Positions 22,799 to 32,256 of a stretch of DNA of 36,383 nt are shown here, piece by piece. A program made the translations under genes and the position numbers. Below the pieces are notes generated by a model. It saw only the letters and a list, made by a program, of their open reading frames with translations, was not told where the DNA came from and ran no database searches. The stretch lies in NCBI GenBank assembly GCA_030655015.1, contig JAURWJ010000100.1, positions 1 to 36,383 on the forward strand, given 5' to 3'. This DNA comes from Methylotenera sp. Its GTDB lineage: Bacteria; Pseudomonadota; Gammaproteobacteria; Burkholderiales; Methylophilaceae. Within the stretch, counting starts at the first letter, position 1; every line of letters begins with the position of its first letter.

Positions 22799-23449
22799 TC
22801 ATTGCTGAACACTTTGATGCGGCAACTTGCATTCCTTCAGTTCCTGCTTAATTGACGAGAAAAAAGCGTTGAATCCGTTGATAAGCGAAGTAAGTGTGAC
22901 TTGGTAGAACGATGGAGCATTCGAGAGCTTATTGCGTTTTAGGCCGAGGGCATACACGACGGGCTCTTCAGCGCCAATAAGGCTAACCTGCGTGTTAATA
23001 AAGGAGTGCTTGAATGCATTGGACACATTATTTAAGGCTTCCAAGAAGCGCAAAATTTCTGGGCTGTAGGTGGTGTTGCCGCTAACCACAAGCGAGCCAA
23101 TGCAGTCCACAGGCACCACTTCGGGGCATGTGCCAGTGCGTTGCCATTCTTCAAGCACCGAAGCGAGAGAGATGAGTTCGTCTGCTGATTGGCGGAGCCA
23201 ATAGACAATCTCTTCTTGTAGAAAGAGATGGCTACTAAAGTAAGGGGATGCAGGATCGGTTCGCAAAGCCGCGTGTTGGGCGTAAACACGCAAGATCGTT
23301 TGATTAGCGTGATCAAGCCGTTGAAATACTTTTAAGTACTTCAACGCTAGATTTCCATAGGGGCTATCAGCTGGTAGCGGCAAGAAATGGAGGACATGAA
23401 GCGGGTCCCTCGGCTTCTTCCCAATTTCCAAGATTGGTGGATTCTGCAT
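22799..23449 (-). CDS. cassette gene, unrecognised helical protein of 216 residues
   Basis: The open frame extends to 23680, but that extension runs through the attC of the neighbouring cassette, so I start at ATG 23449, 6 bases after the core site, which is normal for integron cassettes. The 216 residues are mainly helical and soluble, with LLQEEIVYW-like amphipathic segments and a LNNVSNAFKHSF stretch. The N-x-FKH type of motif is seen in various poorly known families. No signal peptide or membrane segment. Function unknown; composition is richer in G+C than the core genes nearby. Confidence 0.75.
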   Translation of the reverse strand: MQNPPILEIGKKPRDPLHVLHFLPLPADSPYGNLALKYLKVFQRLDHANQTILRVYAQHAALRTDPASPYFSSHLFLQEEIVYWLRQSADELISLASVLEEWQRTGTCPEVVPVDCIGSLVVSGNTTYSPEILRFLEALNNVSNAFKHSFINTQVSLIGAEEPVVYALGLKRNKLSNAPSFYQVTLTSLINGFNAFFSSIKQELKECKLPHQSVQQ

Positions 23450-23454
23450 AAAAA

Positions 23455-23523
23455 GCCTAACGTTTGAGATGAGAGGCGTGACCCGGCTTGCCGGGGCACG
23501 TCCTCTCGATTGAAGGGTTAGGT
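23455..23523 (-). repeat. attC site (clear)
   Basis: 69 bp. On the minus strand it begins ACCTAAC and ends AAACGTTAGGC, a perfect core box. The arms pair as GAGAGG-CGTG-CCCGGC with GCCGGG-CACG-CCTCTC, with unpaired bases in between, the textbook attC form. The stop of the gene at 23518 lies in the first box. Confidence 0.93.
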
Positions 23524-24156
23524 TGCTGCCGCATAGACGAAACCAGAGACTAGGAATGCCAGGAACGACAGTGCCTGCAAAGCTGCACAGTAGCCTTGCC
23601 TGTTGAGGCTCTTTATGAGTGGCAAGTAGCCAATCTGTGGATCGCCTGCGTGCTTCTTGAATTGCTTCTTCGCAAGCCAACTAACCCACCAAGGAAGCGG
23701 CTTATAGAACTCGGCTAGAACACGCTCGATTCGTATGCCAGTTTGAAGAGTGATTCCCCAGTGCTTTGCGTGCTCGTTGAGCTGCAGTTCCTCTTGCTCG
23801 TATTTCGCAAGGTGCTCTGCAAAAGTGCGCCGAACTGCGGCACCGGACTCGACCACTATGGTGGCCCGCAAGGCGAACAGCTTTGACAAGAGACCAAACA
23901 TGCAGGACAAACAAAGAAAGGCGCCACAAACAGAGAACCCCTTGATGCTTAAGAACGGGAGGACTTTGTCGGAGTTTGTGATGAGGAAGGAAGCAACTGC
24001 AGCCGCTCCCACTAAAAGCCATGTAGAGAACTTCTCGAGAGGCTCACTCGCTTTTCCTCCGGCTTCGAACATGGAGGAGACCATCGCGTTCTCCGTGTTC
24101 TCTCTTGCGAGGCGATTCCATTCGAGGAGAGGTTCGGTTTTTGGGTCATCTGCCAT
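23518..24156 (-). CDS. cassette gene, membrane protein of unknown function
   Basis: 212 residues from ATG 24156; the frame from TTG 24162 begins inside the next attC core and is rejected. Three hydrophobic segments are visible: TWLLVGAAAVASFLIT (about 45-62), FSVCGAFLCLSCMFGLLSKL (about 74-94) and a C-terminal LSFLAFLVSGFVYAAA. Between them is a charged, helical cytoplasmic region (EHLAKYEQEELQLNEHAKHW). No family recognised. Both ends are set by attC cores, so it is a complete cassette. G+C is visibly higher than in the gene to the right. Confidence 0.8.
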   Translation of the reverse strand: MADDPKTEPLLEWNRLARENTENAMVSSMFEAGGKASEPLEKFSTWLLVGAAAVASFLITNSDKVLPFLSIKGFSVCGAFLCLSCMFGLLSKLFALRATIVVESGAAVRRTFAEHLAKYEQEELQLNEHAKHWGITLQTGIRIERVLAEFYKPLPWWVSWLAKKQFKKHAGDPQIGYLPLIKSLNRQGYCAALQALSFLAFLVSGFVYAAAT

Positions 24157-24161
24157 GAGCA

Positions 24162-24221
24162 ACCTAACGCAATAGTTCAGCGGCTTGCGGTAGCAAGTCC
24201 GACTGCAACGGCGGGTTAGGG
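24162..24221 (-). repeat. attC site (clear)
   Basis: 60 bp. On the minus strand it begins CCCTAAC and ends GCGTTAGGT, a perfect core box, with arms pairing as CTTGC/GCAAG and CGG/CCG plus outer bases. The stop of the gene at 24216 lies in the first box. Confidence 0.9.
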
Positions 24222-24680
24222 GTATAAATAAGCTCTACCATGCTTAGTAAGAAACCACATATTAAACTGAACTGATGAATGAGATACCAACAAATAACTT
24301 TCGAGAATTTCAAGCTGCCTAATTACAAAATGTTCTTTTTGTTCTGTATTGTTGGCTATCCAGCTTGGTGAGTTTTCTGACTCAAGTGATTTAAGTATTT
24401 GTTTTTGAATATCTGTAACTTTAGAAAAGACCGGCTTTTTATTAACGTAATTTTTATGGAACCAGAAATATGATATGGTCATTACAACCAATAACAGTAT
24501 GTTTAATTCTAGTGATCTTAATGCTATTAGTTCCTTTTGGATGGGGATTAGCTCTATTAGACGCTTCTCAAAGACGCGAAGCCCACCCACTATCGTGGAT
24601 ACTATCAATAGTGACCACGCTTGGAATTTCCATTCTATTAGCTTCTCTATCAGAAACTTTCGTAATTCAGAAAAAATCAT
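24216..24680 (-). CDS. cassette gene, two-helix membrane protein with winged-helix-like tail
   Basis: 154 residues starting at ATG 24680, 7 bases after a core box (24688-24694). Two hydrophobic segments lie near residues 20-35 and 55-73 (LNILLLVVMTISYFWF). The C-terminal half has QKQILKSLES ... EHFVIRQLEILESYLLVSHS ... FLTKHGRAYL, which resembles a winged-helix arrangement ending in the LTxxGRxYL pattern. Strongly AT-rich compared with the cassettes to its left, suggesting different origins. Function unknown. Confidence 0.8.
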   Translation of the reverse strand: MIFSELRKFLIEKLIEWKFQAWSLLIVSTIVGGLRVFEKRLIELIPIQKELIALRSLELNILLLVVMTISYFWFHKNYVNKKPVFSKVTDIQKQILKSLESENSPSWIANNTEQKEHFVIRQLEILESYLLVSHSSVQFNMWFLTKHGRAYLYP

Positions 24681-24687
24681 GTGAAAC

Positions 24688-24694
24688 TCCTAAC
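24688..24694 (-). other. integron core site at the right end of the array
   Basis: TCCTAAC on +, read GTTAGGA on the minus strand, just before the last cassette gene's ATG. No matching palindromic arm is found to its right, so it is either the end of the array at an attI-like site or the remnant of a lost attC. The rest of the gap up to acs (24695-24875) shows no gene. Confidence 0.55.
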
Positions 24695-24875
24695 GTAAAG
24701 TAGGCATCCTATTTGACGGTTTTAAATACGTCATAAGTGAATGCCATTCTGAATTAATAATAAAAATATATAAATAAATCAAGTCGTTAACTTTTTTTAG
24801 TATTGCCTAAAATTTCGCATCAATACGTCAAGAGTGGTGGTGATTTATCTACGCTATTTGATGAAAATTCATGTT

Positions 24876-26852
24876 TTATTTTACTACTTCTTTTAACTGC
24901 TCCAAAATCGCTGGGTTATCCAACGTAGAAATGTCTGAAGTGATTTCTTCACCTTTTGCTAGTGTACGTAACAATCTACGCATGATTTTACCTGAGCGGG
25001 TTTTTGGTAGGTTGTCGCCAAAGCGGATTTCATCTGGTTTGGCAATTGGGCCAATTTCTTTACCTACCCATTCGCGTAGTTCTGCGACGATTTTTTTCGC
25101 TTCGTCACCTTCTGGTCGCGCACCTTTTAGCACCACATAGGCAACAACAGATTCACCTTTAACATCGTGCGGTTTACCTACTACTGCGGCTTCTGCAACT
25201 AAGTGATTGGCGACTAATGCCGATTCAATCTCCATCGTGCCTAAGCGATGGCCTGACACGTTCAGCACGTCGTCAATACGGCCCATAATGGTGAAGTTAC
25301 CTGTTTTTGCATCGCGGATTGCACCATCACCAGCTAGATAAATCTTGCCACCTAAATCTGCTGGGTAGTAGCTGGTTTTATAGCGTTCCGGGTCGTTGTA
25401 AATAGTGCGGATCATGGCTGGCCACGGTTTTTTAATCACTAATAAACCACCTATACCCCAAGGTACGTCTTTACCTGTTTCATCTACCACATCAATATCA
25501 ATACCAGGGAAGGGTAGTGTGCATGAGCCAGGTACTAGTGCCGTAGCACCTGGTAGTGGTGTAATCACGTGGCCGCCAGTTTCTGTTTGCCAGAAGGTGT
25601 CTGCAATTGGGCAGCGGCTACCGCCGACTTGTTCGAAGTACCACATCCATGCTTCTGGGTTGATTGGTTCACCTACCGAGCCTAGCAAGCGCAAGCTAGA
25701 TAGGTTGTAATTTTTTGGCGCTACTTCTGGTGTGGTTTCAGAGGCTTTAATCAGTGAGCGGATTGCAGTTGGCGCGGTGTAAAAAATAGATACTTTGTGG
25801 TTTTCTATCATTTGCCAAAAGCGGCCAGCGTTAGGATAAGTTGGAATGCCCTCAAAAATGATTTGTGTTGCACCCATGGCAAGTGGGCCATAAGCGACGT
25901 AAGTGTGGCCTGTAATCCAGCCTACATCGGCCGTACACCAAAATATATCATTTTCATGAATATCAAACGTCCAGCGCATGGTGTTCATGGCATGTAATAA
26001 GTAGCCTGCTGAGCTATGTTGTACACCTTTTGGTTTGCCTGTAGAGCCTGATGTATACAGTAGAAATAGCGGATGTTCTGCGTTGACCATCACAGGTTCG
26101 CATGTATCCGCAACGTCGGCAATCAGATCATGCCACCAAATGTTATTGCTGTTCCATGCGATATCCAGCCCAGTTTTTTTCAGCACGACGACATTTTGAA
26201 TGGCTTCGCAGCCGCCCATTGCTATACCTTCGTCAACGGCTGATTTTAATGGCAAAGTTTTACCGCCACGGAACTGTCCATCAGAGGTAATCACGGCTTT
26301 AGCGCCAGCATCAATAATGCGTTCGTTTAGGCTTTTAGCTGAAAAGCCGCCAAATACCACAGAGTGAATCAAGCCTAAGCGTGCACAAGCTTGCATGGCA
26401 ACCACCGCCTCGATGCCCATGGGCAGATAAATAATCACGCGGTCGCCCAGAGTGAGGTTGAGCTTTTTTAAGCCGTTGGCAAATTGGCAAACCTGATGAT
26501 AAAGTTCTTTGTAAGTGACATGCTTAGTACTGCCGTCATCGCCTTCAAAAATAATGGCAGTTTTGTTGGGAATAGTGGCGAGGTGCTTGTCTAAACAGTT
26601 GGCAGAAACATTAAGCTCGCCATCTTCAAACCATTTGTAAAATGGTGCGTTTTCTTCATTCAGCGTTTTGGTAAAGGGTTTGTGCCAAACCAGTAGTTCA
26701 CGCGCTAACTTTGCCCAAAAACCTTCATAATCGGCTGCGGCTTCTGCACAGAGTTGATTGTAAGCAGCCATGCCTGAGACATTGGCTTTTTTAACAAAGT
26801 CTGCACTTGGTTCAAAAACGCGGTTTTCATGAAGAACTGACTCAATTGACAT
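24876..26852 (-). CDS. acs: acetyl-CoA synthetase
   Basis: 658 residues, full length for AMP-forming acetate-CoA ligase. It converts acetate, ATP and CoA to acetyl-CoA via acetyl-AMP in the cytoplasm. The ATP/AMP motif [11 protein letters not shown] is at about 264-275, with [14 protein letters not shown] and [10 protein letters not shown] for substrate binding. The C-terminal [14 protein letters not shown] (about 620-633) contains the catalytic Lys that is acetylated by Pat-type enzymes in other bacteria. AAGGGG precedes the ATG. It lies just beyond the cassette array and is divergent from glnE. Confidence 0.97.
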   Translation of the reverse strand: MSIESVLHENRVFEPSADFVKKANVSGMAAYNQLCAEAAADYEGFWAKLARELLVWHKPFTKTLNEENAPFYKWFEDGELNVSANCLDKHLATIPNKTAIIFEGDDGSTKHVTYKELYHQVCQFANGLKKLNLTLGDRVIIYLPMGIEAVVAMQACARLGLIHSVVFGGFSAKSLNERIIDAGAKAVITSDGQFRGGKTLPLKSAVDEGIAMGGCEAIQNVVVLKKTGLDIAWNSNNIWWHDLIADVADTCEPVMVNAEHPLFLLYTSGSTGKPKGVQHSSAGYLLHAMNTMRWTFDIHENDIFWCTADVGWITGHTYVAYGPLAMGATQIIFEGIPTYPNAGRFWQMIENHKVSIFYTAPTAIRSLIKASETTPEVAPKNYNLSSLRLLGSVGEPINPEAWMWYFEQVGGSRCPIADTFWQTETGGHVITPLPGATALVPGSCTLPFPGIDIDVVDETGKDVPWGIGGLLVIKKPWPAMIRTIYNDPERYKTSYYPADLGGKIYLAGDGAIRDAKTGNFTIMGRIDDVLNVSGHRLGTMEIESALVANHLVAEAAVVGKPHDVKGESVVAYVVLKGARPEGDEAKKIVAELREWVGKEIGPIAKPDEIRFGDNLPKTRSGKIMRRLLRTLAKGEEITSDISTLDNPAILEQLKEVVK

Positions 26853-26984
26853 GCTTAAAATCCCCTTAAATCCTTGTTAGCCGTTTATAATTTGCCTCAA
26901 GGATACCTAATAAACACCTATAGATAAATACTAAAAATAAGTTGTTGCAAATGTGTAACAGCGCCATATTACCTGAAAAATCTT

Positions 26985-29705
26985 ATGCTAACACTTGATA
27001 ATTTACGCTTACCTGACCCCACAGCTTCTGTTGATGAGGCTTGTGTGCGACACGCTGTTGCTTGTAGTCTTTTTTTGGAGAGGCTGTTTAGAAGAGATGA
27101 AACGCTCATGCATGCCGTGTTGCAAAATATGCATCAGCCGTATTTGTTGGCAGATATGCAAAAATTTTTAGTGGCGCAAGAAATCACCGATGAGGTTATC
27201 TTGAAGCGAGCGTTAAGACGGCTACGCAGTGAGGTGATGGCACGCGTGATTGTGCGGGATTTAAACGGTTTGGCAGATTTGCATGAAGTGATACAAACAA
27301 CCTCGCAACTGGCAGAGTGTGTCATTAATACTGCGATTGATTACTTGAGTACTTGGCTGGTAAATAGGTATGGCCAGCCTGTAGATACTGAAGGTTGCCC
27401 GCAAAATTTAATCGTGATTGGCATGGGTAAGCTGGGTGGCTGTGAGCTTAATGTTTCATCTGATATTGATTTAATTTTTGCTTATGAAGCAGAGGGCGAG
27501 ACTCAGGGTGACAAACCAATTAGTAATCAAGATTTTTTTACACGCTTGGCTAAACGGCTGATTGCTGCTATTGATGAAATTACTGAAGACGGTTTTGTGT
27601 TTCGCGTAGATATGCGTTTGCGCCCGTTTGGCTCTGAAGGCGCGTTGGTCAGTAACCTTGATGCACTGGAAGATTATTATCAAAACAACGGGCGCGAGTG
27701 GGAGCGCTACGCTTGGATTAAAGGGCGTGAAGTCACGGGTGGCAATGCCGTCGCAAAATTACTCAGGCCATTTGTTTTTCGTAAGTATTTAGACTTTGGC
27801 GCGTTTGCCAGTATGCGCGATTTAAAAATTCAAATTCAGCGCGATGTTAACAGCAAACGTATGCACGACAACATCAAGCTGGTACGCGGTGGAATTCGTG
27901 AGATTGAATTTATAGCCCAAGTGTTTCAGCTGATTCGAGGTGGGCAAGATGTCAGCTTGCAAATCAAACCAACACTCTCTGTTTTGGCTTTGTTAAAAAG
28001 CAAAGGCTTGTTGACTGAAAAAACCGTCGCTGAGCTGAGTGATGCTTATGTGTTTTTACGCAATTTAGAACATCGCCTCATGTATGTTGAAGATGCGCAA
28101 ACACAGGAGTTGCCAAAGACTGATGAAGCAAAAGCGCGCATTGCTAAGGCCATGAATTTTGCCAACTGGTCAGACTTTTTGGCCAAGTTGGACGCTTATC
28201 GTGCGCAAGTTCAGCAACATTTTGATGCGACTTTTGATGAAGCCGGTGCAGGTGAGGATGCGCTAGCGGCAGAAAAGTCCATTTGGAACGGGGCGCTTGC
28301 GGAAGTTGATGCCATTAGCAGTTTGCAGGAAATCGGTTTTACTGATGCAGATGAAACCTTGCGCCGCTTAATTACTTTGCATCAAAGTAGCCGCTATTTG
28401 CAATTGCCTGAATTGAGTCGTCAGCGCTTTGATGCGGTGATGCCGCATGTCATTTCGCAATCAGCCAAAATGCAAAATGCTGATACTACATTGACGCGGG
28501 TGACGGATTTATTAGAAAACATCTGTCGTCGCGCAAGCTATCTGGCGCTATTGGCAGAGCATCCGCAGGCGATGCAGTTATTGGTTAAGTTGTGTAGCAG
28601 CAGCCCGTGGTTAGCGAATTATTTAGCGCAGCACCCCATCTTGCTGGATGAGCTTTTGGATACGCGGACGTTGTATGCAAAGCCTGATTTTGTCGCCATG
28701 CGGTCAGAGTTACTGAGCCGGTTAGCCGAGGTCGAGGGTGACGTAGAGCGGCAAATGGACGTAATGCGTCATTTTAAACATGCCAATGTATTCAGGTTTG
28801 CCGTACAAGATATCAACGGTGAGTTGGCACTGGAAATTTTATCGGACTATTTAAGTGCCCTTGCTGACTTGATACTCAGCGTATCGTTAGAAACTATTTG
28901 GCCTCACGTGCGTGGTAAGCATCTTGATACGCCAAAATTCGCAGTGATAGGTTACGGCAAATTGGGTGGAAAGGAGCTGGGATATGCTTCTGATTTAGAT
29001 ATTATTTTTCTTTATAATGATGATGCGCCAGAAGCAGGTGAGGTGTATGCGCGCTTTGCGCAACGTATCAACAACTGGTTTAACAGCTTAACTTCTGCGG
29101 GCTTGCTGTATGAAACTGATTTGCAATTACGTCCGGATGGCAACAGCGGGTTGTTAGTAAGTAGTGTGGCGGCATTTAGAGAATATCAGCTCAATAAAGC
29201 CTGGATATGGGAGCATCAGGCCATTACGCGGGCGAGGTTTGTTGCGGGTGATAGTGCTATCGCCACAGCATTTGATGCAATTCGCGTGGAGGTGATGACG
29301 CATGCACGCGATCCAGTGAAACTTAAAGCTGAAGTACTTTCAATGCGCGAAAGAATGCGTCATGCGCAGCTCAAAAAAAGTGAGCTGTTTGATTTGAAAC
29401 AAGGGCTTGGTGGCATTATCGATGTGGAGTTTTTAGTGCAATATTTAGTACTGCTTAATGCGCCAAAACATGCACAATTGACTGCAAATGTTGGCAATAT
29501 TGGTTTGCTGAAAATGCTCGGTTCTTTTGAGATTATTGATGCGGCACTGGCAGAGAAGGTTGCCGTGGCCTACCGAGAGCTTAGACATAGGCAACACATG
29601 CTTAAGCTGCAAGGTGCAACACAATTAGGCGTTGAGCTTGCCCCTATTGCGCACCACGTGAAAGTGGTGACGTTGCTTTGGAATCGGGTTTTTGAAATCG
29701 GATAG
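26985..29705 (+). CDS. glnE: bifunctional glutamine synthetase adenylyltransferase/deadenylase
   Basis: 906 residues from ATG 26985, close to the family's usual 940-950. Two nucleotidyltransferase domains are visible, each with its signature: GMGKLGGCELNVSSDIDLIF from about residue 145 (deadenylating half) and GYGKLGGKELGYASDLDIIF from about 655 (adenylylating half), with the linked helical domains after each (RGGIREIEF; GGIIDVEFLVQYLV). It adjusts glutamine synthetase activity to nitrogen supply together with PII. No strong ribosome binding site is seen at the chosen start, so a slightly different start is possible. Confidence 0.96.
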   Translation: MLTLDNLRLPDPTASVDEACVRHAVACSLFLERLFRRDETLMHAVLQNMHQPYLLADMQKFLVAQEITDEVILKRALRRLRSEVMARVIVRDLNGLADLHEVIQTTSQLAECVINTAIDYLSTWLVNRYGQPVDTEGCPQNLIVIGMGKLGGCELNVSSDIDLIFAYEAEGETQGDKPISNQDFFTRLAKRLIAAIDEITEDGFVFRVDMRLRPFGSEGALVSNLDALEDYYQNNGREWERYAWIKGREVTGGNAVAKLLRPFVFRKYLDFGAFASMRDLKIQIQRDVNSKRMHDNIKLVRGGIREIEFIAQVFQLIRGGQDVSLQIKPTLSVLALLKSKGLLTEKTVAELSDAYVFLRNLEHRLMYVEDAQTQELPKTDEAKARIAKAMNFANWSDFLAKLDAYRAQVQQHFDATFDEAGAGEDALAAEKSIWNGALAEVDAISSLQEIGFTDADETLRRLITLHQSSRYLQLPELSRQRFDAVMPHVISQSAKMQNADTTLTRVTDLLENICRRASYLALLAEHPQAMQLLVKLCSSSPWLANYLAQHPILLDELLDTRTLYAKPDFVAMRSELLSRLAEVEGDVERQMDVMRHFKHANVFRFAVQDINGELALEILSDYLSALADLILSVSLETIWPHVRGKHLDTPKFAVIGYGKLGGKELGYASDLDIIFLYNDDAPEAGEVYARFAQRINNWFNSLTSAGLLYETDLQLRPDGNSGLLVSSVAAFREYQLNKAWIWEHQAITRARFVAGDSAIATAFDAIRVEVMTHARDPVKLKAEVLSMRERMRHAQLKKSELFDLKQGLGGIIDVEFLVQYLVLLNAPKHAQLTANVGNIGLLKMLGSFEIIDAALAEKVAVAYRELRHRQHMLKLQGATQLGVELAPIAHHVKVVTLLWNRVFEIG

Positions 29706-29725
29706 AATTTTGCTTAAAGAAGCGG

Positions 29726-30739
29726 CTAGAAAAACTCAATATTGCCTTCTTTTTTAACTTCTTGTAGCTCGCCATCTATAATTAGCTGTTCGTAAATTGC
29801 AATGCAGTTCCGACCGTGATGTTTTGCGTAATAAAGTGCGGAATCTGCGCGGTCTATCAGCTGGCTTGACGTGTCAAAATCAGAAATTCTTGTACATCCG
29901 GCACTCACAGTGACTTTATCTACTTGTGGGAATGAAAACTGCGCGACTTTTTGCCTAAAACGATCAAGAATCATTTTAATATCTCCCTCGCCATTACACT
30001 CAAACACGCCCACAAACTCCTCTCCACCAAAGCGAAATAACGGGTCGGACTCTCGAAAACATTGTCGCATCAGCTGAGCAAACATCAGTAGCACTTCATC
30101 ACCAATCAGATGCCCAAATGTATCGTTGACTCTTTTAAAATGGTCAATATCAAAAATTGCCAAAAAATAGGCTTGGTCAGTTTTATCTTCCTTACGTTTA
30201 GTTGTGCCTTGTGTTTGTGCGAGCACTTTATTGATTTTGTACTCAAATGTTTTACGATTCAATAAGCCAGTAAGCGTGTCACACTCGTTGTCGTTAATCA
30301 GATTGGTATAGTTCTGATAAATCTGCAACAACATGTTGATGGCAACCTCGGTGTGTATGTCATTTAGTGGATATGCAATACCGATGACGCTGGCAATTTG
30401 ACCAGTAGCATTCTTAAGTGGATAAAACTTGTTGTTTGAGTCGCTGGTGTTTATAAGGCTACAGATTTCGCCTGATTGGAAGCAGTTAATCACTGTTTGC
30501 TTTAACAAGGTAGCAACGGGAATTTCAGTTTTATTTTCATTAACAACAAATGCAGATAACAGCAGTTGCTTTTCGTCGCTTAGATGGTAAATGACAACTG
30601 GCTTAGCTGCTTCGCCATGGATGGTGGCGATAAAACCTGCCAGTGCTTTGATAAGGCTAGTTTCAAGCGCAGCCTCATCGCGCTCATGCGTGAGTGCAAC
30701 TAGACTACTTAACAGAGCGTTAGTGCAGTATGCGTGCAA
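29726..30739 (-). CDS. GGDEF diguanylate cyclase with GAF-like N-terminus
   Basis: 337 residues, apparently from TTG 30739; a stop lies 8 codons upstream and no better start exists. The N-terminal about 150 residues have the look of a GAF-type sensor (VVIYHLSDEKQLL ... GIAYPLND). The GGDEF domain begins at about 168 (DTLTGLLNRKTFE) with IFDIDHFKRVNDTFGHLIGD and an intact GGEEF active site at about 237-241. RESD five residues before it is a product-inhibition (I-) site. It makes cyclic-di-GMP, fitting surface-life regulation. It is convergent with glnE, 20 bp away. No transmembrane segment. Confidence 0.92.
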   Translation of the reverse strand: MHAYCTNALLSSLVALTHERDEAALETSLIKALAGFIATIHGEAAKPVVIYHLSDEKQLLLSAFVVNENKTEIPVATLLKQTVINCFQSGEICSLINTSDSNNKFYPLKNATGQIASVIGIAYPLNDIHTEVAINMLLQIYQNYTNLINDNECDTLTGLLNRKTFEYKINKVLAQTQGTTKRKEDKTDQAYFLAIFDIDHFKRVNDTFGHLIGDEVLLMFAQLMRQCFRESDPLFRFGGEEFVGVFECNGEGDIKMILDRFRQKVAQFSFPQVDKVTVSAGCTRISDFDTSSQLIDRADSALYYAKHHGRNCIAIYEQLIIDGELQEVKKEGNIEFF

Positions 30740-31120
30740 GGATAGGCAATCTATTGGTGGTTAAGTCATGTGAGTCATTGCATTTAAATGCCATTAGGCG
30801 ACGCCATAGCCATTACGTCATCCACTGACGAATCATATCGAAATTACCTATGTAAGGCTAATGGTTTTTAGTCGATGCTGGCGATGAGTTAAACTTTTAA
30901 GCTATAGAAAGCAGTTGGTCCACGAAAAACACAAAATACACGAAAAAATTCAATTGATTACACGGATTTACGATGACACCCAATAGGTTAAATTGAATGA
31001 TGCATTTGATTTATTTGCGAGCTTTCACTTAATAAAGCGAAATGCCTGCTTACCCCATTTCGTGTTTTTGGTGTTTTTCGTGGATGAAAAGCCGTTTTTA
31101 GGTTTAAGCAAAACTTTTTT
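30740..31120. other. gene-free spacer of 381 bp
   Basis: No coding frame with family-like features. The only structure is the miniature element at 30920-31083; the remaining bases are AT-rich and unremarkable. Confidence 0.7.
30920..31083. mobile_element. 164-bp miniature element with 26-bp inverted repeats
   Basis: Ends CCACGAAAAACAC...ACACGAAA (30920-30945) and TTTCGTG...GTGTTTTTCGTGG (31058-31083) are inverted repeats with two mismatches, separated by about 110 bp of AT-rich sequence without an ORF. This has the look of the CCACGAAAAACAC-type miniature repeats found scattered in many genomes. It lies after dhaK. Confidence 0.75.
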
Positions 31121-32143
31121 CTACCTGCCCCAACGTAGCGCTGCCGTATGCACAGGGCTATCCCAATGTTGTTTGATCTCATCATCCAGTAAGCATAGTG
31201 TAATCGAAGCACCAGCCATGTCTAACGCAGTGGTGTAGTTGCCAACCAATGAGCGTGAAATTTGAATACCATGCTGATTGAATAACTTAAGCGCGGTGTT
31301 GTAAATTAAGTAAAGCTCCATCAGTGGTGTCGCGCCAAAGCCGTTAATGAGTAGCAGTGCTTCGCACGTGTTTGCAGTTAATATGGCTCTTGTTTTGAGG
31401 TCGGTGATGATGGCCTCTACACAATCACTCACAATGGCATCGGCTTCACGCATGGCTTCACGTCTGCGACCTGGTTCGCCGTGTATGCCTACGCCCATTT
31501 CAAGCTCGGTGTCACTAATGTCAAAAGTAGGGCGGCCCGCAGCAGGTACGGTGCAACTTGTTAGTGCCACGCCCATGCTGGCGGTACGACTATTTACTTT
31601 GTCGCCTAATGCCTTGCAAGCTTGCAAATCGGCACCTGTTTCCGCCAAACTGCCTACACATTTTTCTACAATCACCGTGCCTGCAACACCACGGCGACCT
31701 GTGGTGTAAGTGCTATTGACTACGGCACAATCATCGCTAGTAAGTACCGTGGCACTTTCTATCGGTAATTCATTGGCAAATGGCAACATTTCAGCCGCCA
31801 TCTCAAAGTTCATCACGTCGCCTGCGTAATTTTTAACAATAAACAAAATGCCTTTGTCAGCATGGACTGCTATTGCCGCAGCAAGTATTTGGTCGGGTGT
31901 GGGTGAGGTGAATACGTGGCCAGGACAAGCGGCATCTAACATACCATAACCAATATAGCCTGCGTGCAAAGGTTCGTGGCCTGAGCCACCCCCTGAGATA
32001 AGGGCAACTTTATTGGCCGCTTTTTGTTTGCGCGTTAAAAAATTGGGCTCTAAATTGAGGCTGACTAAATCACTGTGCGCAGATGAAAAACCACTGAGGC
32101 TTTCAACTAATACGTCATCTATTTTGTTGATAAATTTTTTCAT
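31121..32143 (-). CDS. dhaK: dihydroxyacetone kinase subunit DhaK
   Basis: ATG 32143 is chosen over 32194: AAGGA stands 9 bases upstream and the protein then starts MKKFINKIDDVLVESLSGFS, as DhaK proteins do. 340 residues. LISGGGSGHEPLHAGYIGYGM is the conserved substrate-site segment, and GVGIHGEPG holds His221, the residue that covalently binds dihydroxyacetone. It forms the complex DhaK-DhaL, phosphorylating dihydroxyacetone to the glycolytic intermediate. dhaL is upstream, 113 bp away, on the same strand. Confidence 0.95.
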   Translation of the reverse strand: MKKFINKIDDVLVESLSGFSSAHSDLVSLNLEPNFLTRKQKAANKVALISGGGSGHEPLHAGYIGYGMLDAACPGHVFTSPTPDQILAAAIAVHADKGILFIVKNYAGDVMNFEMAAEMLPFANELPIESATVLTSDDCAVVNSTYTTGRRGVAGTVIVEKCVGSLAETGADLQACKALGDKVNSRTASMGVALTSCTVPAAGRPTFDISDTELEMGVGIHGEPGRRREAMREADAIVSDCVEAIITDLKTRAILTANTCEALLLINGFGATPLMELYLIYNTALKLFNQHGIQISRSLVGNYTTALDMAGASITLCLLDDEIKQHWDSPVHTAALRWGR

Positions 32144-32256
32144 TTTATTGTCCTTGCTCGTCATTACTTTGTTACAAAAAACATCATGGACCAATACGTA
32201 AGGTTGGCTAACATGCCGCGCGTTCTAACTGCGCTTAAATGTATGTATTGATGGGA

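Noticed and set aside
23450-23680. N-terminal extension of the 216-residue cassette protein to 23680
   Set aside because: It would be translated through an attC palindrome and into the neighbouring gene; ATG 23449 directly follows the core site as expected.
23750-24175. 141-codon open frame on the + strand
   Set aside because: Opposite-strand shadow of the cassette membrane protein, which has attC-defined ends and hydrophobic segments.
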